From Pseudoalteromonas denitrificans DSM 6059 (lineage in GTDB: Bacteria; Pseudomonadota; Gammaproteobacteria; Enterobacterales; Alteromonadaceae): DNA of 64,000 nt. The notes under the pieces are model-generated. The model was not told the DNA's origin and made no database searches. It saw only the letters and a program-made list of their open reading frames with translations. The position numbers and the translations under genes were made by a program. The stretch is from positions 1-64,000 of the forward strand of contig NZ_FOLO01000025.1 in NCBI RefSeq assembly GCF_900112265.1, in the 5' to 3' direction. This document shows positions 10,025-17,621 of the stretch, one piece after another (position 1 is the stretch's first letter; every line of letters begins with the position of its first letter).

Positions 10025-11565
10025 ACCAAACACACCATACACATAAAGATTGGAATGAATGGCTAATACAGTTAACAAGTCCTTTAACAGGTTCAGCTTG
10101 TGGTGAAGATCAGCTTTATGAAGAGTCATTTAAATATTTAAAAGCTTCGTCATCAGGTGTTGCAGATGTTGATTATAAATATATGTTTGAAGTTGCGACT
10201 GAACTTTTAGCTGAAAAATCGAAAGACTTAAGAGTTGCCAGCTATTTGTGTTTAGCCAGTGCACATGAATATGGTGCGACTGGGTTACAGCATGCACTTT
10301 TAGTTTTTAATAAATTATTAGCCGATTTTAGTGATGTTTACCCTGTAAAAAATAGGGCGAAAAAGTCTGTTCACAAATGGTTTATACAGCAACAAGATAA
10401 ACTTAAAGCCTTGGTAGAATTAAGCCAAGATGCGTCTCCTGAACAATGGCTCAGCTTAAATGAAGAAGTAATTTCTTATAATCAAATTAGTGCTATAAAG
10501 CTCGATTGTGACGCGGGCCCCTTATCAAAAATAAATGACTGGCTTGATTTAACAATAAAGCAAAACCCAGTGGTGGCAGTGCCTGTTGAAAAAACACTTG
10601 AAAAAGTTGTTCAGAAAATCGCTGAGCCACTTAAGCCTGAAGTGCCAGCAGCATCAGCAATTCAAACTCAGGTTACAAGCCAATCGCCATCTATAAATAC
10701 GGCAGTAGATTCTGATGCGGGTTTTATGGAAAGTGCACGTGCTTTGATTTCTTTTGATAAAGAAAAAGAAAATTATGCACGCATGATAACACTTGCAAGA
10801 GCAATACGCTGGGGTAGTGTTTTGATTCCACCTAATGAAGCAGGTAAAACTCGATTGCCAGAACCGAGAGATGCAGCATTTGCTCCAATTAAAAATGCTT
10901 TAGCAAATGAACACTATATTGAGGCATTTTTAAAATCAGAAGCCTTATTTATGGAAGGTGCGATGCATTTTAATTTAGATTTACAGTTTCTATCATTAAA
11001 AGCACTTAAAGGTATGGGGCAAAATAAATTAGTTAATAACTTAACATTGCAGATATGTTTGCATGTTGAAGCTAATCCGCAATTAATTAATTTGAAATAT
11101 GACTCAGGTAAACCTTTTTGCAGCCAGGGTAATAAAGAAACGCTAGAGAAATTTAAAAATACGAATGTAAGCTCAGATGAACACAGTGCAGCTGATCCAT
11201 GGCAAGAGATTGAATCTGAAATTTTTGATTTGTGTGAAGCAGATAAATTGACTCAAGCAATGGAAATGATCAATACCTTGCCTGCTAATCACGCATTAGA
11301 TCGCGCTAAAACACAATTATTACAAGCAAGAACATTATTAAAATGTGAGCAAGCAGAATTTGCAAAGGCATTATTAATTCAGCTCTTACAAACAGTTGAA
11401 ACACAAAGGTTAGCAGTTTGGCAACCTGAGCTCGCATTACAAGTTTGGCGTTATGCCGTGCAATGTTTTAGCAGTTTAGGTGATGAGAGTCATCTCGATG
11501 AAATATATACATTAAAGCAAAAAATGTTAGTACTTGATCCAGCTAAAGCAATAGCTTGGTGTTAG
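10021..11565 (+). CDS. tssA: T6SS sheath-assembly protein TssA
   Basis: 514 residues. The N-terminal ImpA domain is recognisable from SPLTGSACGED at residues 20-30 and the following helices. A linker rich in Pro, Ala and Gln (residues about 180-235) leads to a C-terminal helical domain of the VasJ type. TssA primes or caps the growing sheath and tube. The start overlaps the tagF stop as ATGA, so the two are translationally coupled. Confidence 0.9.
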   Translation: MNQTHHTHKDWNEWLIQLTSPLTGSACGEDQLYEESFKYLKASSSGVADVDYKYMFEVATELLAEKSKDLRVASYLCLASAHEYGATGLQHALLVFNKLLADFSDVYPVKNRAKKSVHKWFIQQQDKLKALVELSQDASPEQWLSLNEEVISYNQISAIKLDCDAGPLSKINDWLDLTIKQNPVVAVPVEKTLEKVVQKIAEPLKPEVPAASAIQTQVTSQSPSINTAVDSDAGFMESARALISFDKEKENYARMITLARAIRWGSVLIPPNEAGKTRLPEPRDAAFAPIKNALANEHYIEAFLKSEALFMEGAMHFNLDLQFLSLKALKGMGQNKLVNNLTLQICLHVEANPQLINLKYDSGKPFCSQGNKETLEKFKNTNVSSDEHSAADPWQEIESEIFDLCEADKLTQAMEMINTLPANHALDRAKTQLLQARTLLKCEQAEFAKALLIQLLQTVETQRLAVWQPELALQVWRYAVQCFSSLGDESHLDEIYTLKQKMLVLDPAKAIAWC

Positions 11566-11572
11566 TGAATTT

Positions 11573-11597
11573 ACCCCAAGCAAGAGTTAGGGGTTTT
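11573..11597 (+). terminator. Weak terminator-like hairpin between tssA and tssB
   Basis: ACCCC at 11573-11577 can pair with GGGGT at 11590-11594, extended by AA/TT with one bulge, and is followed by TTTT. The stem is short. It may attenuate transcription between the envelope genes and the sheath genes, but it could also be chance. Confidence 0.3.
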
Positions 11598-11653
11598 AAT
11601 CTGAACTATTGCATGTGTTAAGTCAGTGCAATTATTAAATTTAAGGGACAAAT

Positions 11654-12175
11654 ATGGCAGATACATTTCAAAAAGAGATCCCACGCTCTCGAATAAATAT
11701 TGCACTTGAACTTGAAACAAATGGTGCATCACAAAAAAGTGAATTACCGCTAAAAATGTTGGTTGTGGGCGATTATTCTAACGGCCAAAATGATGAAGAT
11801 TTGGCTGAAAGAGAACGTATTTTGATCAGTAAAAATAATATTGATCAAGTCTTAAAAAATATGACGCCAAAAGCACAGTTTCAAATAGATAATCAAATTG
11901 ACAATAAAGGTCATATTGACGTTAGTCTTGAATTTGATTCGTTTAAGGCTTTTAACCCTGAAAATGTAGCAGCGCAAGTACCTGAATTGAATAAATTAAT
12001 GTCGATGCGCAATTTATTAAAAGATTTGAAATCAAATTTACTGGATAACTCAACATTAAGAAAAGAGCTTGAGCGTGTGCTACAAAATCAGCCTGAACTT
12101 GATGAATTAAAAAGTAGGTTAGACGAACTGGCACCTTTAATGTCTGAACAAAACGAAGCTGCGATACAAGAGTAA
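11654..12175 (+). CDS. tssB: T6SS contractile sheath small subunit TssB
   Basis: 173 residues, the usual length. The N terminus (KEIPRSRINIALELET) and PLKMLVVGDY are characteristic TssB/VipA stretches. It forms the contractile sheath with TssC, encoded 11 bp downstream. A good ribosome-binding site (AAGGGA) precedes the ATG. Confidence 0.96.
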   Translation: MADTFQKEIPRSRINIALELETNGASQKSELPLKMLVVGDYSNGQNDEDLAERERILISKNNIDQVLKNMTPKAQFQIDNQIDNKGHIDVSLEFDSFKAFNPENVAAQVPELNKLMSMRNLLKDLKSNLLDNSTLRKELERVLQNQPELDELKSRLDELAPLMSEQNEAAIQE

Positions 12176-12186
12176 GGAAACAGAAT

Positions 12187-13707
12187 ATGTCAATGCAAGA
12201 ACAACTGAATGTTGCAGCAAAAACAGAGCAACTGGCTTCACTATCGACTTATGAGAGCTTATGTCAATTAGTTGATATTCAACCAGTAGATGAAAAAATA
12301 AGTTTAGATAATTTTAAAGATGCTAATAATTTAGCTGATACAAGCTCAGAAGAACGTTTAACTGCAGCGATTAATGTCTTTTTAGATATGGCGAAAGACA
12401 GAGACGTTAAACGAATTGATAAAAACTTGCTTGATAGTTACATAGGTCAAATAGATCAAGTAATATCATCACAGCTTGACAGTATTTTACACCATGAAGA
12501 ATTCCAAAAAATTGAATCAGCTTGGACATCATTACGTTACTTAATTAATCGTACGCCTAATAATGCCAATATTAAAATTGAGTTATTAGATGTAGATAAA
12601 GAAACTTTACGTGAAGACTTTGAAGAAGCACCGGATACAACACAATCAGCCTTATATAAACATATTTATACGGCTGAATATGATACTCCAGGTGGAGAGC
12701 CAATTTCTAATGTTGTGTCTAATTTTGAATTTGATTGTACCGCACCGGATATTTCACTTTTACAAGAAATATCACGCGTATCTGCAGCGGCACATTGTCC
12801 ATTTTTAGGCAGTGTTGGACCTAAGTTTTTCTTGAAGGAGTCTTTGGAAGAAGTGGCTCAAATTCAAGATATGGGTTCATATATGGAACGAGCTGAATTT
12901 TTACGTTGGAAAAATTTCCGAGAGTCTGAAGACTCCCGCTATATAGGCTTAGCTTTCCCTAGATTTTTATTACGCTTACCATATGGTGAGAATAATCCTT
13001 TAAGAAACTTTAATTACCAAGAAGATATTAGCGATCAGAATCATGATAAATATCTTTGGGGTAATGCCACATTTGCTTTTGCTGCCAACATTATGAAAAG
13101 CTTTAATGAAAATGGTTGGGCGGTAAACATTCGTGGCCCACAATCGGGCGGTAAAGTTGAAAATTTACCTTTGCATACTTTTGAAGCGGGTAAAGGCTTT
13201 GAAACTAAAATTCCTACAGAAGTTTTAATATCTGAAACTAAAGAGCTTGCTTTTGCAAATCAAGGGTTTATACCTTTAAGTTATTATAAAAATTCTGATT
13301 TTGCATGTTTCTTCTCAGCAAATAGTACGCAAAAACCACAAGTATTAGAAACACATGAAGCAACGGCGAATGCACGTATTAATTCACGTTTACCTTATAT
13401 CTTTTTAGTATCGCGCATTGCGCATTATATGAAGGTATTACAGCGTGAAAACATTGGTTCGAGTAAACCGCGTCATGAACTAGAGCAACAGTTGAATGAC
13501 TGGTTAGGATCATTAGTTACTAAAATGAATAATCCTGATGAAAAACTTATAGCAACACATCCGTTAAAAGATGCACTTGTTGATGTTTCTGAAATACCAG
13601 GAAATCCAGGTTATTACCGTGTTAGCACATTTATTGTGCCACATTTCCAGGTGGAAGGAATAGATGTGAGATTAGCACTCGTTGGTCAAATGCCTGGCGA
13701 AAAATAG
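12187..13707 (+). CDS. tssC: T6SS contractile sheath large subunit TssC
   Basis: 506 residues, full length for TssC/VipB. Conserved stretches include EFQKIESAWTSLRYL near residue 105 and FLRLPYGENNPLRNF near residue 260. The C-terminal part contains the LNDWLG and VEGIDVRLALVGQMPG segments found in this family. With TssB it builds the sheath that contracts and is later recycled by ClpV. Confidence 0.97.
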   Translation: MSMQEQLNVAAKTEQLASLSTYESLCQLVDIQPVDEKISLDNFKDANNLADTSSEERLTAAINVFLDMAKDRDVKRIDKNLLDSYIGQIDQVISSQLDSILHHEEFQKIESAWTSLRYLINRTPNNANIKIELLDVDKETLREDFEEAPDTTQSALYKHIYTAEYDTPGGEPISNVVSNFEFDCTAPDISLLQEISRVSAAAHCPFLGSVGPKFFLKESLEEVAQIQDMGSYMERAEFLRWKNFRESEDSRYIGLAFPRFLLRLPYGENNPLRNFNYQEDISDQNHDKYLWGNATFAFAANIMKSFNENGWAVNIRGPQSGGKVENLPLHTFEAGKGFETKIPTEVLISETKELAFANQGFIPLSYYKNSDFACFFSANSTQKPQVLETHEATANARINSRLPYIFLVSRIAHYMKVLQRENIGSSKPRHELEQQLNDWLGSLVTKMNNPDEKLIATHPLKDALVDVSEIPGNPGYYRVSTFIVPHFQVEGIDVRLALVGQMPGEK

Positions 13708-13727
13708 CAGTAACAAAAGAAAGAATT

Positions 13728-13820
13728 GCCCCAGGCTGGTTACAGCCAACCTGGGACATGTTTCCCCAGCGGCATAAAGCGGACGGCTTTTTGGGGTACC
13801 TGATCTCTCAGGTATATGCC
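13728..13820 (+). promoter_or_regulatory. Structured leader upstream of hcp
   Basis: Three pairings can be drawn. CCCAGGCTGG (13730-13739) pairs with CCAACCTGGG (13746-13755) with one mismatch around a 6-nt loop. TACCTGA (13797-13803) pairs perfectly with TCAGGTA (13808-13814). GGCATA (13771-13776) pairs with TATGCC (13815-13820), enclosing that hairpin and a small AAGC/GCTT hairpin. No T-run follows, so it does not look like a plain terminator. It may be a processing or stability element that separates hcp mRNA from tssC. Confidence 0.45.
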
Positions 13821-13865
13821 ACTTTTAAAGAAACATTATATTCATAATATAAGGAGAATGAATAA

Positions 13866-14351
13866 ATGGCAATTCCAGCGTACATGTGGTTAAAAGATGA
13901 TCAAGGTAGTGATATCAAAGGATCAGTAACAGTAGCAGATCGTGAAGGTTCAATCGAAATTTTACATTTTGATCATGAACTACGCATTCCGACAGATAAC
14001 GACACTGGCGAACTAACAGGTACTCGTAAACATGAACCATTTGTGATCACAAAATCTGTTGATGCTTCAACCCCTTATCTTTATAAAGCGTGTTCTAATG
14101 GTCAAACACTTAAGCAATTAGAGCTTAAATGGTATCGCATTGATGATACAGGTACTGAAAAAGAGTACTTTAGCCATAAATTAGAAGGTGTAAAAATTGT
14201 TTCAATTTCACCGACTATGCATAACGTAAAAGATTTGGATAAAGAGCGTTACCCGCATCTTGAAACTGTTTGTATGCGTTATCAACGCATTACTTGGACT
14301 TATCTAGACGGTAATATCGAATTTTCTGACTCTTGGACAGAAGGTAGATAA
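13866..14351 (+). CDS. hcp: T6SS inner-tube protein Hcp (TssD)
   Basis: 161 residues, typical Hcp length. The opening (MAIPAYMWLKDDQGSDIKG) is the well-known Hcp N terminus of the Vibrio type. Hexamers stack into the tube expelled by sheath contraction and can carry small effectors. A strong ribosome-binding site (AAGGAG) precedes the start. The gene is flanked by a structured 158-bp leader and a strong terminator, consistent with a separate, abundant transcript. Confidence 0.97.
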   Translation: MAIPAYMWLKDDQGSDIKGSVTVADREGSIEILHFDHELRIPTDNDTGELTGTRKHEPFVITKSVDASTPYLYKACSNGQTLKQLELKWYRIDDTGTEKEYFSHKLEGVKIVSISPTMHNVKDLDKERYPHLETVCMRYQRITWTYLDGNIEFSDSWTEGR

Positions 14352-14375
14352 TTCCTAATTAGGTATTGTTAATCG

Positions 14376-14402
14376 AGATGGGAGAATTCTCTCCCATCTT
14401 TT
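14376..14402 (+). terminator. Rho-independent terminator after hcp
   Basis: A perfect 10-bp stem, AGATGGGAGA (14376-14385) with TCTCCCATCT (14390-14399), closes a 4-nt loop (ATTC) and runs into a short T stretch. It would end most hcp transcripts before tssE. Confidence 0.8.
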
Positions 14403-14422
14403 ACGCATTTACTTTTTAGTTG

Positions 14423-14441
14423 TTAACGTTTTATTCGTTAA
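14423..14441 (+). repeat. Inverted repeat just before the tssE ribosome-binding site
   Basis: TTAACG at 14423-14428 and CGTTAA at 14436-14441 form a 6-bp dyad with a 7-nt centre, a few bases before the AAGGA of tssE. It could be a protein-binding site or a small hairpin affecting tssE translation. Short enough to be chance. Confidence 0.25.
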
Positions 14442-14450
14442 AAAGGATGA

Positions 14451-14861
14451 ATGGTTTATCAGATGGCGCTTTTTGATTTATTAGCAACCGAGTTTTCAAA
14501 TAAAATTGATAATGACGCTTTGAAAAAAGAAGTACATAGTGTGTGTCGCCATTTAAATCAGTTATTGAATTCAAGACGCGGTGTTTTACAACACCTAAAT
14601 GATTACGGTTTACCTGATGTAGAAGATATGTACGAAGCATTACCTTATTCGCAACATAAATTAGCGAAAGAAGTTGAAAAAACAATAGAAAAATATGAGC
14701 CAAGAGTACGAGATGTACGCGTTCAACCTGTAGACATTAACCAAGATAATTGCGTGATTAAATTGAATGTGCGTGCTTATTTAGCCAGTGGCTATTGCAT
14801 TGATTTTGACACTCGTTTTTCTTCATTTGGCAAAGCCAAAATTGAACAAAAAACAAGATAA
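14451..14861 (+). CDS. tssE: T6SS baseplate protein TssE (gp25-like)
   Basis: 136 residues (132 if the second ATG at 14463 is used). It has the gp25-like fold signature: LNQLLNSRRGVLQHLNDYGLPDV at about residues 35-58 and a C-terminal part with LNVRAYLASG. TssE starts sheath polymerisation in the baseplate. The AAGGA box at 14443-14447 lies unusually close to the first ATG (3 nt) and far from the second (15 nt), so the start is uncertain. It begins the tssEFGH group after the hcp terminator. Confidence 0.93.
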   Translation: MVYQMALFDLLATEFSNKIDNDALKKEVHSVCRHLNQLLNSRRGVLQHLNDYGLPDVEDMYEALPYSQHKLAKEVEKTIEKYEPRVRDVRVQPVDINQDNCVIKLNVRAYLASGYCIDFDTRFSSFGKAKIEQKTR

Positions 14862-14890
14862 ACGAATAGTAACTAGGAAGTATTTTCAAT

Positions 14891-16594
14891 ATGCACCAGT
14901 ATTTTGACGCACAAATGCGACTTTTAACACAAGCGGGAAAGCAGTTTGCAAAAAGCTATCCTGAGCATGCAGGCATGTTGAATTTAGACTCTTTAAAAGA
15001 CAGAGACCCCCATATAGAAAGATTACTTGAAGGTGTTGCTTATCTCACTGCGCATGTACAACAAAGGTTAGATAACGCGATCCCTGAAGTGGCTCAGCAG
15101 ATCTTGCGTCAACTGTGTCCCCTATTATTGAACTATTATCCTTCAACATCCGTATTACAGTTCACACCAAAAGTAGCCATGCAATCAAGCCAAGAAATCT
15201 CCAAAGGCATGCAAGTGAGTAATGAAAAGTTGCACGGTAAAAATATGTGTCATTTTCAAACAACTCAAAATATAAAAGTAAACCCCTTTAGTGTTAGTCA
15301 TGTTACCTATAAAGATACTCAGCAAGGTGCGCAAGTGAGAGTGGGGTTAAAATGGGTATGTAGCGGTGAGAAACATGCTTATGATTTATCAAATTTAAGC
15401 TTTTATCTATGTGGTGATACGCCATTAACAAGTACATTATTTCATTTATTAACAAATACGAATCAAGCAATTGAATTAGAGTTTAAAGCACCACAAACAG
15501 AATTAATCAAAGTGCTTCCTGTTAACAGTTGCCAGGGATTATATCATGATGAAAATGGTGCAATTTTACCAAATGCAAAACAAAGTCATCCAAGTTATGC
15601 CATGCTGCTGGATTATTTTAATGCTAAAGACCGATTTTGTTTTGTTAATGTAACAGGTATGCAAAATATCACATTTGATGAAAACTGTGATGGTTTTGAA
15701 TTAGTTTTCAAATCAAATATTAAATTACCTTTAGGAAATCAACTAAGCGCACAAAATATGTTGATTAACTGCGTTCCAGCGGTGAATCTATTTTCACATA
15801 GTGCAGAGCCCATCAACTTAGATAACAAACAATCTGAGTATTTGGTTATCGCAGATAACGACCATCAAGAGAGTATTTATACCTACAGTGTAGAGTCTGT
15901 ACAGGGTCGAGATACAAGCACAAACGATATGATTGAATTTACTTCTCGTTATACGAGTGTTTTTGATGATGAAAAGTATCAATATACTTTATCGATGAAA
16001 GATATAGGCACTGCTGTACCTGTGCATTATTTACAAGTATCACAAGATATAATAAAACAAACACTCTCTGTAGATATTAATGCATTTAATGCGGGTTTAC
16101 CTAGGCATTTAATTCAAGAGCATGAGTTGGTTAAAGCTGGCAGAGATATGCCTAAAGTTGTGTCTGTAAGTAATGTGACACGGCCATCAAACTTTTATAA
16201 AAATCCTGAACAATCAAAACAATGGCAACTAATAAGTTTATTAAACTTAAAATTTTCGCAGCTTACACAGACTAATGAGCTCAAGCGAATACTTAATTTA
16301 TTTGATTGGTCAGAACGCTCTGAAAACAGGCATAGAATTGAAAGCATTCAATCGATAACAACTAAGCCAATTAGTTTGATAAAACGCGGTATTTTTATTA
16401 AAGGCATTGAGCTGACTCTTAATATTGACGAAAAAAAGTTTGTATGTAGCTCAGATGTTTATCATTTTTGTAACATGCTACATCATTTCTTTTTAATGTA
16501 CGCACCTATCAATGAAAGTGTGCAAACAAAAGTTGTATGTGTACCAAGTTATAACGAATTAATTTGGCAAGTAGCTGCAGGAACGACCCGTTAA
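14891..16594 (+). CDS. tssF: T6SS baseplate wedge protein TssF
   Basis: 567 residues. Its N terminus (FAKSYPEHAGML) and the following VQQRLDNAIPEVAQQILRQL stretch near residues 55-75 are TssF hallmarks. Two TssF and one TssG form the wedge that surrounds the VgrG hub. The stop overlaps the tssG start by one base. Confidence 0.95.
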   Translation: MHQYFDAQMRLLTQAGKQFAKSYPEHAGMLNLDSLKDRDPHIERLLEGVAYLTAHVQQRLDNAIPEVAQQILRQLCPLLLNYYPSTSVLQFTPKVAMQSSQEISKGMQVSNEKLHGKNMCHFQTTQNIKVNPFSVSHVTYKDTQQGAQVRVGLKWVCSGEKHAYDLSNLSFYLCGDTPLTSTLFHLLTNTNQAIELEFKAPQTELIKVLPVNSCQGLYHDENGAILPNAKQSHPSYAMLLDYFNAKDRFCFVNVTGMQNITFDENCDGFELVFKSNIKLPLGNQLSAQNMLINCVPAVNLFSHSAEPINLDNKQSEYLVIADNDHQESIYTYSVESVQGRDTSTNDMIEFTSRYTSVFDDEKYQYTLSMKDIGTAVPVHYLQVSQDIIKQTLSVDINAFNAGLPRHLIQEHELVKAGRDMPKVVSVSNVTRPSNFYKNPEQSKQWQLISLLNLKFSQLTQTNELKRILNLFDWSERSENRHRIESIQSITTKPISLIKRGIFIKGIELTLNIDEKKFVCSSDVYHFCNMLHHFFLMYAPINESVQTKVVCVPSYNELIWQVAAGTTR

Positions 16595-17568
16595 TGAGTG
16601 ATCATTTGCAAGCGCAGCCTATCTGGTCAAAGTTACCAGAGCCAATAGAAGCATTGATCGCTAAACCTTGGTGTTTTAGTTTATTTAATGCCATGTATGC
16701 AATAGAAAAAAACTGGGCTATGCCACTTGAAATGTGCTCAGGATTAAGCGAACGCATTATGGTTTCACCAAATCATGCTTTAAATTTTAATGCATCTGAA
16801 GTGAAATCATGTGATTTACATAATACAGACAGAGGCGTGTTATCACTTAAAAGTAACTTTTTAGGTTTATATGGTGCAGATTCACCCATGCCACATTATG
16901 TTCTAGAACAATGTGACCAAAATACGCCAGCTGGAAAACGTACCCGTGCTTTTTTAGATATTTTTAATCATATCTTTTATTGCCAAATGTATCAGGCGTG
17001 GAAAAAAAACCAATTATGTATTCAAGGCATAGGCGCAAAACAATACGATGAAGTACTAAATGCTATTTTATCAGGTAATGATGAACGTATTTACAATACG
17101 GGAGTGGCCAGTGTTAAACAAACCAGTGCGTCTGGTTTGGCGCAAATGCTACGAATTGAAATGCATGAACCCAGTATTAAAGTTGAAGATTTAGGCACAA
17201 GTTGGATGGCACTTGATGAAATTTCTATATTAGGAAATGATGAATCAAATATTTTGGGTCTAACAGCTATTTTAGGCGAGCAAGTCCTAGTGAGTGGCGC
17301 TGATATTCAATTACATATAGGCCCGATCACACAGACTGAATCAAAACATTTTTCACCTTTTGAAGTGAAAAGTAAAAAACTTGCTACCTTAATGAAAAGC
17401 CATTTACCACAAGGAATTGCTTGGCAGTGTTTAGTGAAAATAAAACAACCAGAACACAGTGAGAAACGAATTGGTCAAGATGAAATCCGCTTAGGCTACA
17501 ACAGTAATTTAGGCTTTAGCCAATCGCGTATTGAAAAATTGAGCTTTGATCACGCGCAGTACAAATAA
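16594..17568 (+). CDS. tssG: T6SS baseplate wedge protein TssG
   Basis: 324 residues from the ATG that overlaps the tssF stop (TAATG); an in-frame codon 30 bp upstream lies inside tssF and is less likely. Family stretches include KPWCFSLFNAMYAIEKNW at residues 23-40 and FLGLYGADSPMPHYVLEQ near residue 90. Partner of TssF in the wedge. Confidence 0.95.
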   Translation: MSDHLQAQPIWSKLPEPIEALIAKPWCFSLFNAMYAIEKNWAMPLEMCSGLSERIMVSPNHALNFNASEVKSCDLHNTDRGVLSLKSNFLGLYGADSPMPHYVLEQCDQNTPAGKRTRAFLDIFNHIFYCQMYQAWKKNQLCIQGIGAKQYDEVLNAILSGNDERIYNTGVASVKQTSASGLAQMLRIEMHEPSIKVEDLGTSWMALDEISILGNDESNILGLTAILGEQVLVSGADIQLHIGPITQTESKHFSPFEVKSKKLATLMKSHLPQGIAWQCLVKIKQPEHSEKRIGQDEIRLGYNSNLGFSQSRIEKLSFDHAQYK

Positions 17569-17621
17569 TACAAAATACTTTAAATAATTTATATAAACGA
17601 CAGTATAACCAAGGATTAAAA

